Source: an uncultured bacterium (GTDB lineage: Bacteria; Cyanobacteriota; Vampirovibrionia; Gastranaerophilales; Gastranaerophilaceae). From it: 12,898 bases of DNA. The notes beneath the pieces are model-generated. The model saw nothing but the letters and a program-made list of their open reading frames with translations. It was not told the origin of the DNA and did no database searches. The translations under genes and the position numbers were made by a program. Position 1 is the stretch's first letter, and the number at the start of each line of letters is the position of its first letter. The stretch is from assembly GCA_949286405.1 (NCBI GenBank), contig CASECH010000173.1:1-12898 (forward strand). The letters run 5' to 3'. Positions 6,561 to 12,652 of this stretch are shown in pieces.

Positions 6561-7157
6561 ATGAAACAATCAATAGAAGAAATGCTTGCAAAATACAATC
6601 AAGATACTAATCACGCCAACGAGGTAAGACGCTTTGGGATGATGATATTTGATGAAGTTTGCGAAAAATTGCATGATATGTCCAACAAACAAAGAAAATA
6701 CCTCGAAGCAGCTTGCATGCTTCATGATATAGGCTATTCAATAGAGGCAAAAGGACACAACAAACACAGCATGAAAATTATTATTGAAAACGGAATTCAA
6801 GGTTTTGATTTTCATGAATGTGAAATTATTGGTTGTATATGCAGATATCACAGGGGTGGATTACCTAAAAAAAATGAACATGAAATATATATGGACCTCG
6901 ATAAAAAAGAACGAAAAATCGTAAAAAGACTCGGTGGTATACTCAAAATAGCAGATGGACTGGGACGTGGTCACATGACGCTTATTAAAAAAGTCAAAAT
7001 TAATTATGATGAAGAAAATAACATTGTAGAATTTTTATTAACTCCAAATAGTCCTGATTTTCATCCGGATATAACAACAGCAATAAGAAAACGTGATTTA
7101 TTTGAAGTCGGATTTAAGTGTCAAAGTGTCTTTAAGTTTTGTAATACAAGCATTTAA
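6561..7157 (+). CDS. Stand-alone Ppx/GppA-type HD domain phosphohydrolase
   Basis: A 198-residue protein that looks like the C-terminal HD domain of Ppx/GppA exopolyphosphatases without the N-terminal ASKHA ATPase-like domain. HD-family landmarks are H18 (NHANEVRRF), the paired H55-D56 (CMLHDIGY), H66 and H69 (GHNKHS), H97 (RYHRGGLPKK) and D132 (KIADGLGRGH). The closing segment ITTAIRKRDLFEVGF (171-185) also fits the Ppx C terminus. HD proteins of this kind are metal-dependent phosphohydrolases; the natural substrate is not evident, with nucleotides or (p)ppGpp-like compounds as candidates by family. It has its own promoter, is divergent from the GGDEF cyclase, and is probably translated from a nearly leaderless message. 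No terminator is obvious downstream. Confidence 0.85.
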   Translation: MKQSIEEMLAKYNQDTNHANEVRRFGMMIFDEVCEKLHDMSNKQRKYLEAACMLHDIGYSIEAKGHNKHSMKIIIENGIQGFDFHECEIIGCICRYHRGGLPKKNEHEIYMDLDKKERKIVKRLGGILKIADGLGRGHMTLIKKVKINYDEENNIVEFLLTPNSPDFHPDITTAIRKRDLFEVGFKCQSVFKFCNTSI

Positions 7158-7162
7158 CAAAA

Positions 7163-7213
7163 TGTAAACTTTTTGTAACAATCAATCCAATTTTGTAACA
7201 TTTCTTCATGTAA
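7163..7213 (+). repeat. Cluster of TGTAA direct repeats
   Basis: TTTTGTAACA occurs twice exactly 20 bp apart (7171-7180 and 7191-7200). Related TGTAA units start at 7163, 7174, 7194 and 7209. Spacings of about 11, 20 and 15 bp fall near whole or half helical turns, as in tandem binding sites of response regulators. The cluster lies just upstream of the TATATATATA tract (7221-7230) that probably holds the -10 of the next gene. Confidence 0.45.
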
Positions 7214-7239
7214 AATACTTTATATATATAAGGGAAACA

Positions 7240-7273
7240 AAAAGGGGTTTACGGTTCAAAAAAGAATCGTAAA
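7240..7273 (+). promoter_or_regulatory. Leader hairpin between an SD-like run and the ATG
   Basis: An SD-like AAAAGGGG run (7240-7247) is followed at once by arms TTTACGGTTC (7248-7257) and GAATCGTAAA (7264-7273) around an A6 loop; the only non-Watson-Crick pair is a G-U. GTT and ATG 7277 follow. Folding would bring the purine run close to the ATG. If translation starts instead at ATG 7289, with GGTGA (7279-7283) as its site, the hairpin would sit just upstream of the ribosome site. Confidence 0.55.
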
Positions 7274-7276
7274 GTT

Positions 7277-7573
7277 ATGGTGAATAAGATGTCATTTGAT
7301 GTAAACGTATTGAGTACAAAACCGGTAATCAAAGCAGCTGCATCTATGCAAAATGACGGCGGAGGCGGTAATTTAGGTTACATGGCTCAGGGAGAAAACC
7401 AAGAAAAAGAACAAAAACAACAAAACTTTGAAAGTATTTTTTCAAAAAAAACGGAACAAGATTCATTTGCATATGAAAAAGATTTCAAAATTCCACAAGA
7501 AGAATCTTTTTCTCTAACAAAATTTATCCTTGAAGTAATAGATTCAATAACAAGATTATTTTACAAAAAATAG
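7277..7573 (+). CDS. Small protein of unknown function
   Basis: A 98-residue product (94 if ATG 7289 is used). I do not recognise it. The N-terminal 25 residues are mildly hydrophobic (VLSTKPVIKAAASM) and lead into a glycine cluster (NDGGGGNLGYM). The middle is polar and Gln/Glu/Lys-rich, likely disordered. The last 20 residues (SLTKFILEVIDSITRLFYKK) would form an amphipathic or hydrophobic helix able to bind membrane or a partner. No signal peptide or catalytic motif is visible. It has a structured leader and an upstream repeat cluster, which suggests tight regulation. Its stop codon is 3 nt before the inverted repeat that contains the hom promoter. ATG 7289 is a serious alternative start because of the GGTGA at 5 nt spacing. 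Confidence 0.7.
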   Translation: MVNKMSFDVNVLSTKPVIKAAASMQNDGGGGNLGYMAQGENQEKEQKQQNFESIFSKKTEQDSFAYEKDFKIPQEESFSLTKFILEVIDSITRLFYKK

Positions 7574-7576
7574 AAA

Positions 7577-7619
7577 TGTAGCATAAATAAAAGATTGACA
7601 TAATTTTATTTATGCTACA
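7577..7619. repeat. 16-bp perfect inverted repeat containing the hom promoter
   Basis: Arms TGTAGCATAAATAAAA (7577-7592) and TTTTATTTATGCTACA (7604-7619) are perfect complements with an 11-bp loop. The loop contains the -35 TTGACA and the right arm contains most of the -10. As RNA it would make a strong hairpin right after the upstream stop codon, followed by AATTTT, so it may also act as a weak terminator. As DNA it is a large dyad suited to a dimeric regulator. Confidence 0.85.
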
Positions 7620-7621
7620 AT
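7595..7621 (+). promoter_or_regulatory. hom-thrC promoter
   Basis: The consensus TTGACA (7595-7600) and TACAAT (7616-7621) with an extended TGC element (7613-7615) are 15 bp apart; the extended -10 may compensate for the short spacer. Transcription would start near 7628-7629, at the A of ATG 7629. No Shine-Dalgarno site is present. Confidence 0.7.
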
Positions 7622-7628
7622 TTTGTCT

Positions 7629-8903
7629 ATGGAAAACAGAGAGAAAATTAAAATAGGATTAATCGGCTTAGGTACAGTCGGTTCAGGGGTTTTTAAAACA
7701 TTACAATCATTTGAGAATGTAGAAGTTAGTAAAATAGCAGTACGCAATATAAACAAACCACGTAACATCGAAGGATTAGACAATTCAATTGTTACAGATA
7801 ATCCTTATGAAGTGGTAAATGATTCAGAAATTGATATAATTGCAGAACTTATCGGTGGAGTGGAACCTGCGTATGATCTAATTAAAACAGCTATTAAAAA
7901 TGGAAAACATATTGTCACTGCAAATAAAGAACTTCTAGCAAAACATGGAGAGGAACTATTCAACTTTGCAGAAGAACATAATAAGGTAATTTTATATGAA
8001 GCAGCAATTGCAGGTGGCATTCCAATAATTATGCCAATCAAGACAATTCTTGCAGGCAACAAGATTAATAAAATTGAAGCAATTTTAAACGGAACAACTA
8101 ACTATATTTTAACCAAAATGGATGTACAAGGAGCATCTTATGAGGATGTTCTCAAAGAAGCACAAGAACTAGGCTACGCAGAGGCAGACCCAACAGGAGA
8201 TGTAGAAGGTTTTGATGCTGCATATAAAATAACTACATTAGCTACAATAACATTTGGTAAAAGAATAAAAATAGAAAATGTATATCGTGAAGGAATTACT
8301 AAAATCAAAGCTAAAGATATGGAAGCTGCTAACGATTTAGGATATAAAATTAAGCTCATAGCATCTGCATATCTGAATGAAGACGGCAAAGCAGACGTAA
8401 GAGTACATCCTATGCTTGTATCTAAAAAAGCGACACTTGCACACATTGATTATGTAACAAATGCAGTGTCTTTAACAGGTCATCCTGTAGGAAGTATAAC
8501 CCTCTCAGGTCCTGGAGCCGGAGAATTTCCAACAGCAAGTTCTGTCGTAGGTGATATACTTGCAATAGCAGCTGAACTCGACAAATCAGATTATATTCTT
8601 CCTATGATGAGATGTAAACATGAAACAAATGCTGAAATGATAAATATTTCAGATACAACAAACAAATATTACATCTCTATTAATGCTAAAAACAACAAAG
8701 GTGTAATAGGTAAAATAGGAACAATTTGTGCGAATAATGACATCAGCCTTGAAAGTATCGTTCAAAGATGTGTATCCCAAGACAATACAGCTGATATCAC
8801 AGTAATCACAGAACAAGTTAAAGAAAAAAATATGCAAAACGCAATAAAACAAATTGAACTTGATGGTAATAAAGTAAACAGCCTAATAAGAGTTCAAGTC
8901 TAA
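7629..8903 (+). CDS. hom: Homoserine dehydrogenase
   Basis: A 424-residue single-function homoserine dehydrogenase, reducing aspartate semialdehyde to homoserine with NAD(P)H on the way to threonine and methionine. Domains in order: Rossmann cofactor domain (KIGLIGLGTVGSG, 8-20), the TANKELLAKHG segment near 100, the catalytic domain with NGTTNYILTKM (about 154-164) and GYAEADPTGDVEGFDAAYK (about 182-200), and a C-terminal ACT domain (about 347-424, starting YYISINAKNNKGVIGKIG) that usually binds threonine for feedback control. There is no aspartate kinase fusion. ATG 7629 is chosen over TTG 7623 because the latter lies at the -10/start region of the promoter. It lies 21 bp before the threonine synthase and is clearly in one operon with it. 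Homoserine kinase is not in view. Confidence 0.97.
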   Translation: MENREKIKIGLIGLGTVGSGVFKTLQSFENVEVSKIAVRNINKPRNIEGLDNSIVTDNPYEVVNDSEIDIIAELIGGVEPAYDLIKTAIKNGKHIVTANKELLAKHGEELFNFAEEHNKVILYEAAIAGGIPIIMPIKTILAGNKINKIEAILNGTTNYILTKMDVQGASYEDVLKEAQELGYAEADPTGDVEGFDAAYKITTLATITFGKRIKIENVYREGITKIKAKDMEAANDLGYKIKLIASAYLNEDGKADVRVHPMLVSKKATLAHIDYVTNAVSLTGHPVGSITLSGPGAGEFPTASSVVGDILAIAAELDKSDYILPMMRCKHETNAEMINISDTTNKYYISINAKNNKGVIGKIGTICANNDISLESIVQRCVSQDNTADITVITEQVKEKNMQNAIKQIELDGNKVNSLIRVQV

Positions 8904-8924
8904 AATATCAATACAGAGAGGATA

Positions 8925-9986
8925 ATGGGAAGTATGCACTATCAAGGATTAATCAACACATTCAGAGAATATTTACCTGTAAGTGATAAAACTCCGGTTG
9001 TAACACTTAATGAGGGTAATACTCCACTTATTAAAGCTGACAATTTAGCTAAAAAAATCGGGGTAGATGCTGAAATTTATATTAAATTTGAAGGCTCTAA
9101 TCCTACAGGAAGCTTTAAAGATCGTGGAATGACAATGGCTGTATCCAAAGCAAAAGAAGCAGGTTCGGGAGCAATAATTTGTGCTTCAACAGGTAACACC
9201 TCAGCTTCAGCAGCAGCTTACGGTGCAAAGGCAGGAATGAAAACTTTTGTATTAATCCCTGATGGATACATTGCCCTAGGGAAATTGTCACAAGCAATGA
9301 TGTATGGAGCAGAAATTATTGCAATTCAAGGCAATTTTGATGTCGCACTTGAAATGGTAAGAAAGATTTCTGAACAGTATCCAATTACACTGGTAAATTC
9401 TGTAAATCCATATAGAATAGAAGGGCAAAAAACCGGTGCATTTGAAATTTGTAATGCACTTGGACAAGCACCTGATTACCACTTTATCCCTGTAGGTAAC
9501 GCAGGAAATATTACTGCATACTGGAAAGGTTATAAAGAATTTTATTCACTAGGAAAAATTCCATTCTTGCCAAAAATGATGGGATTTGAAGCTGAAGGAG
9601 CAGCAGCTATTGTAAAAGGAGAAAGGATTATGAATCCTGAAACTCTTGCGACTGCAATCCGTATAGGAAACCCTGCAAGCTGGGCTAAAGCAGAAGCAGC
9701 AAGAGATGAAAGCAACGGTATGATTAATTGCGTAACCGATAAAGAAATTGTTAAAGCCTACAAAATGGTAGCTTCTACTGAAGGAATTTTAGCAGAACCG
9801 GCAAGTGCAGCTTCAGTAGCAGGTTTGATTAAAGTAAAAGATAAAATTAAACCAGGATCGAAAGTTGTATGTATACTCACAGGAAACGGACTAAAAGATC
9901 CTGATAATGCAATTAAATTTTCAAATTCTGATGTTAAGAAAACATCTTCAGAAATGACTGATATTTTAAAAGCAATGAATGTATAA
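8925..9986 (+). CDS. thrC: Threonine synthase
   Basis: A 353-residue PLP enzyme that converts O-phosphohomoserine to threonine and phosphate. It shows the N-terminal TLNEGNTPLIKADNL (27-41), the PLP-binding lysine K65 in GSNPTGSFKDRGM, the STGNTSASAAAYG phosphate-contact loop near 89-101, the GNAGNITAYWKGY stretch near 191-203 and the glycine-rich CILTGNGLKDP near the C terminus. Its length and motifs fit the short bacterial class rather than the longer plant or yeast class. GAGAGGA (8916-8922) precedes two possible starts: ATG 8925, 3 nt after it, and ATG 8934, 11 nt after it; the latter gives MHYQGLINTF, a typical beginning, so the true start may be 8934. It is the last gene of the hom operon and is followed by a strong terminator. 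Confidence 0.97.
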   Translation: MGSMHYQGLINTFREYLPVSDKTPVVTLNEGNTPLIKADNLAKKIGVDAEIYIKFEGSNPTGSFKDRGMTMAVSKAKEAGSGAIICASTGNTSASAAAYGAKAGMKTFVLIPDGYIALGKLSQAMMYGAEIIAIQGNFDVALEMVRKISEQYPITLVNSVNPYRIEGQKTGAFEICNALGQAPDYHFIPVGNAGNITAYWKGYKEFYSLGKIPFLPKMMGFEAEGAAAIVKGERIMNPETLATAIRIGNPASWAKAEAARDESNGMINCVTDKEIVKAYKMVASTEGILAEPASAASVAGLIKVKDKIKPGSKVVCILTGNGLKDPDNAIKFSNSDVKKTSSEMTDILKAMNV

Positions 9987-9987
9987 T

Positions 9988-10017
9988 AAAAAAGAGCCTT
10001 TAAAAAGGCTCTTTTTT
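9988..10017. terminator. Bidirectional terminator after thrC
   Basis: Stem AGAGCCTT (9993-10000) with AAGGCTCT (10005-10012), loop TAAA, flanked by A5 and T5 runs. It ends the hom-thrC transcript 2 bp after the stop and also lies 2 bp beyond the stop of the convergent minus-strand gene, serving both. Confidence 0.92.
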
Positions 10018-10018
10018 A

Positions 10019-10597
10019 TTATTTAGTCAAATCCTCTGTAATAACTCCACCTGAACCTCTATCAATTTGACGTTTAATCGGTCTATCATCTTTATCATAC
10101 CAAGTTGTCATCGTTCCACGCTGAATATATTTTTCAACTTGTTCTTCATTTTCATTATATTTAATAGTTGTTTTTACATCACTTGGAGATTCTAAAATTT
10201 CAACTAGCGATTTTTTTCCGTTATCAAAATATTCATAAACTTTTTCAATTTGTTTAGCTAAAACATTATGCTCATCATACAAATTTGTGAGTTCATCAGT
10301 CATAACACCAGTTTCATCGTAATGATGAACAAGTTCAACATTCAAACGCCTTATATAATCTTGACGAAGAGTACTATTTTTATCATAAAATCTTCCAATA
10401 ACAACCCCATCAGGACATACCTCAATCACAGAAGTCCAATCACCTTTTTTTTCTTCAGTAACTTTTGTACCATCAGGTTTTATGTAAGTTTTTTTTGACA
10501 AATCCACATTGGAATTCTGAGCAGACTTCATTGTCTGCTGTAAAAAACCAAAAGGTTTCATATGTGTTTCATTTTTTTTAGATTCATTATCAGCCAT
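10019..10597 (-). CDS. Cytosolic protein with YD-like repeats, unknown function
   Basis: A 192-residue charged protein without signal peptide or membrane helix. Its main feature is a series of short units of the form [Y/F]-D/N-x-[N/D/G] followed by a polar beta-like segment: YDKNSTLRQDYIRR (71), YDETGVMTDEL (93), YDEHNVLAKQIEKV (107), YFDNGKKSLVEI (123), YNENEEQVEKYIQR (147) and YDKDDRPIKRQIDR (167). The spacing is irregular, 14-24 residues. Such units resemble YD or MORN-like strand repeats, for example of YwqK-type proteins, but I cannot assign a family. Residues 1-35 are polar and probably disordered. No Shine-Dalgarno site precedes ATG 10597; TAAAAT on the minus strand (10612-10607) would start transcription within a few bases of it. 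It shares a terminator with thrC. Confidence 0.8.
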   Translation of the reverse strand: MADNESKKNETHMKPFGFLQQTMKSAQNSNVDLSKKTYIKPDGTKVTEEKKGDWTSVIEVCPDGVVIGRFYDKNSTLRQDYIRRLNVELVHHYDETGVMTDELTNLYDEHNVLAKQIEKVYEYFDNGKKSLVEILESPSDVKTTIKYNENEEQVEKYIQRGTMTTWYDKDDRPIKRQIDRGSGGVITEDLTK

Positions 10598-10668
10598 ATC
10601 AACTATATTTTACGGCAAAAACATCAAATTCTTTAATAAAATACTCTTTTCGTACTAGTAAAAATTCA

Positions 10669-10677
10669 TGTTATAAT
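10669..10677 (+). promoter_or_regulatory. Extended -10 promoter of the TPR gene, abutting its ATG
   Basis: TGTTATAAT (10669-10677) is a consensus extended -10. The -35 region is poor, as is usual with extended -10 promoters. The distance from the box to ATG 10684 is 6 nt, so the expected start is the A of the ATG or a neighbouring base. No Shine-Dalgarno site exists. Confidence 0.75.
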
Positions 10678-10683
10678 TCTGGT

Positions 10684-11586
10684 ATGAAAAAACTTCTGCT
10701 TGGATTTTTTATATTAATGATCAGTAGTTCTGCTATATATGCAAATGAATTAACAGAAGACTACTTTGATATTGCAGTTAATTACTGCATAGAAGGAAAT
10801 TATAATGAAGCAAATATTTATATAAATAAAATTCTTGCAATTGAACCAAATAACAATGATGCAAAAAACTTAAAAACAACTCTTGCAAGAATTAATGATC
10901 CTAAAAGTCTGTCTTATATTTCAAATCATAATAATCAGGTAAAAATCTCAACAGATTTTAAAAAACTTGGGAACAAAAATAAAGAATTAGAAACACTAAC
11001 TAATTCTTTAAAAAATAACTCAAATAATTACTGGACAAGTTATATGCTTGCAGAATTTTATAGAAAAAATAATGATACTAACAATGCAATCGCATATTAT
11101 AAAAAAACACTTAACCTTAAGCCCAATTTCAGTCAATGTTACTTGGACATTGCTCTAATGTATCTCATAAATAAAGAATATAATACAGCATTACAAAATA
11201 TAAACAAATATATTGAAATCAATCCTAACACAGACATAGCTTATGCAATTAGGTCAAAAATCAATTTAAACACAAGTAACATAAATGAGGCAAAAAAAGA
11301 TATCCAAAAAGCATTACAAATTAATGATGATATAAGTTACAGACTAATCGAAGCTAAAATTACATTTGCAGAAAAAAATTATTCACTGGCAAGACAACAA
11401 TTTGAAAACTTATCGAAAAATATCAAAACATCAGAGATATACAAATACCTTGGGCTATGTGACTATGAGCTGGGAAACTGGACAAGTGCATTACTAAACC
11501 TTGATAAAGCCATCATTTTGTCTGATGAAGACAAAACTTTAGATTTGAAGTATAATGAAATAAAAAATAAACTGGAAAAGAAATAA
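10684..11586 (+). CDS. Secreted TPR-repeat protein
   Basis: A 300-residue protein with a Sec signal peptide (KKLLLGFFILMISSSAIYA, cleavage likely after residue 20) followed by tetratricopeptide repeats. Recognisable helix pairs lie at about 24-57 (AVNYCIEGNYNEANIYINKILAIEP), 117-150 (YMLAEFYRK, then AIAYYKKTLNLKP), 151-187 (ALMYLINKEYNTALQNINKYIEINP), 188-220 and 250-285 (YLGLCDYELGNWTSALLNLDKAI). The middle region 75-115 is less regular. TPR solenoids bind partner proteins; here that would be on the outer face of the inner membrane or in the periplasm. The message appears leaderless. The stop TAA overlaps an in-frame ATG of the next gene by one base, and the phosphoesterase follows on the same strand, so they are probably one operon. 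No partner can be named. Confidence 0.88.
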   Translation: MKKLLLGFFILMISSSAIYANELTEDYFDIAVNYCIEGNYNEANIYINKILAIEPNNNDAKNLKTTLARINDPKSLSYISNHNNQVKISTDFKKLGNKNKELETLTNSLKNNSNNYWTSYMLAEFYRKNNDTNNAIAYYKKTLNLKPNFSQCYLDIALMYLINKEYNTALQNINKYIEINPNTDIAYAIRSKINLNTSNINEAKKDIQKALQINDDISYRLIEAKITFAEKNYSLARQQFENLSKNIKTSEIYKYLGLCDYELGNWTSALLNLDKAIILSDEDKTLDLKYNEIKNKLEKK

Positions 11587-11663
11587 TGAAATACAGACAT
11601 ACCCACGCAGTAAACAAACCATATAGAAGACATCGAAAAAAAATCGTAAAAAAGGAAAGTATT

Positions 11664-12629
11664 ATGACAAAATTAAAAAATTGGTCAATATCATTATTAC
11701 TTGCAGCAGGCATGCTTTGGGGATTGCAGTGTTACAGTGCTTCAAGTCTTAGATTTGCACAAGTAAGTGATGTTCACTTTTTTACAGGCGAAACAAATAC
11801 TACATTCAAACTCACAGCAGAATCTTCAAAATTATTGGACGATGCAATCGGACAAATCAATGACACTCCAAATGTCTCCTTTGTAATGTTTACGGGAGAT
11901 TTAATAGATAAAGCTTTTGAGAAAGAATTACAAGCATTTCTTCCACATGCGGAAAAGCTTACAATGCCTTGGTATTTTGCGTTCGGAAACCATGACACTA
12001 TGATTGGAGGGTATTTAACTCCTCTTACATATATCAATTTGGTAAAACAACATAATCCTAATTTTACTTTTGACAGATCTTATTACAGCTTTACTCCTCA
12101 AAAAGGATACAAAGCAATCGTTCTTGACACAATTATAAGAGATAGACTAACATCTAACGGAAAAATCAGCCAAGAACAATTAAACTGGCTAGATAACGAA
12201 ATTAAAAACTCTGGAGATGATGTAATACTAATATTTATGCATATCCCTATCGTAGAACCGTTCCCTAGTCCTGGTCACAGGCTTGAAAACGCTCAAGCAG
12301 TAGAAGAAATTCTTGAAAAATACAAAAATCCAATAGCAGTATTTCAAGGTCACTATCATGGAGCTATGATTGAACAGAGGGATAATATCGTATATGTAAG
12401 TTCACCAGCACTTGTTTCATATCCAAACGCATTTAGAATGATAACTATCACTAATACTAAAAATAAAGTAATTTTAGATATTCAAATGAAAGAAACAAGG
12501 TTAAAAAATCTTCAAAAACTTGCAAAATTAATGGTTTTCGGATCCTCAGTATATACAGGAGAAGATAATGACCAAAATGCTATTATAACAATAAAAAAAC
12601 AACGTAGACATTTTCGTAAAAATAAGTAA
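11664..12629 (+). CDS. Exported calcineurin-like metallophosphoesterase
   Basis: A two-metal phosphoesterase of the CpdA/Icc-like superfamily. Numbered from ATG 11664 (321 residues), it has all five signature blocks: D36-x-H38 (SDVHF), GD79 (FTGDLID), GN109H110D (FGNHD), H193 (FMHIP) and GH230YH232G. Residues 4-25 form a hydrophobic signal or anchor, so it probably acts outside the cytoplasm. Start: ATG 11664 has AAAGGA (11651-11656) at 7 nt spacing and gives a normal signal peptide. An upstream in-frame ATG at 11586 overlaps the TPR stop and would add 26 very basic residues (many Arg and Lys); it has only a weak GGAAAAG. The C terminus is also strongly basic (KKQRRHFRKNK). The substrate is unknown: phosphodiesters, nucleotides or phospholipids are all possible. 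Confidence 0.9.
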   Translation: MTKLKNWSISLLLAAGMLWGLQCYSASSLRFAQVSDVHFFTGETNTTFKLTAESSKLLDDAIGQINDTPNVSFVMFTGDLIDKAFEKELQAFLPHAEKLTMPWYFAFGNHDTMIGGYLTPLTYINLVKQHNPNFTFDRSYYSFTPQKGYKAIVLDTIIRDRLTSNGKISQEQLNWLDNEIKNSGDDVILIFMHIPIVEPFPSPGHRLENAQAVEEILEKYKNPIAVFQGHYHGAMIEQRDNIVYVSSPALVSYPNAFRMITITNTKNKVILDIQMKETRLKNLQKLAKLMVFGSSVYTGEDNDQNAIITIKKQRRHFRKNK

Positions 12630-12652
12630 CTTTGTAATATAAGGAATAAAAT

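Noticed and set aside
7574..7628. T-box or other threonine riboswitch ahead of hom
   Set aside because: The promoter lies at the ATG, leaving no leader RNA, and the gap of 55 bp is too short for a T-box.
10653..10660. TACTAGTA palindrome between divergent genes
   Set aside because: Eight bases are expected by chance at this composition and nothing else supports a site.
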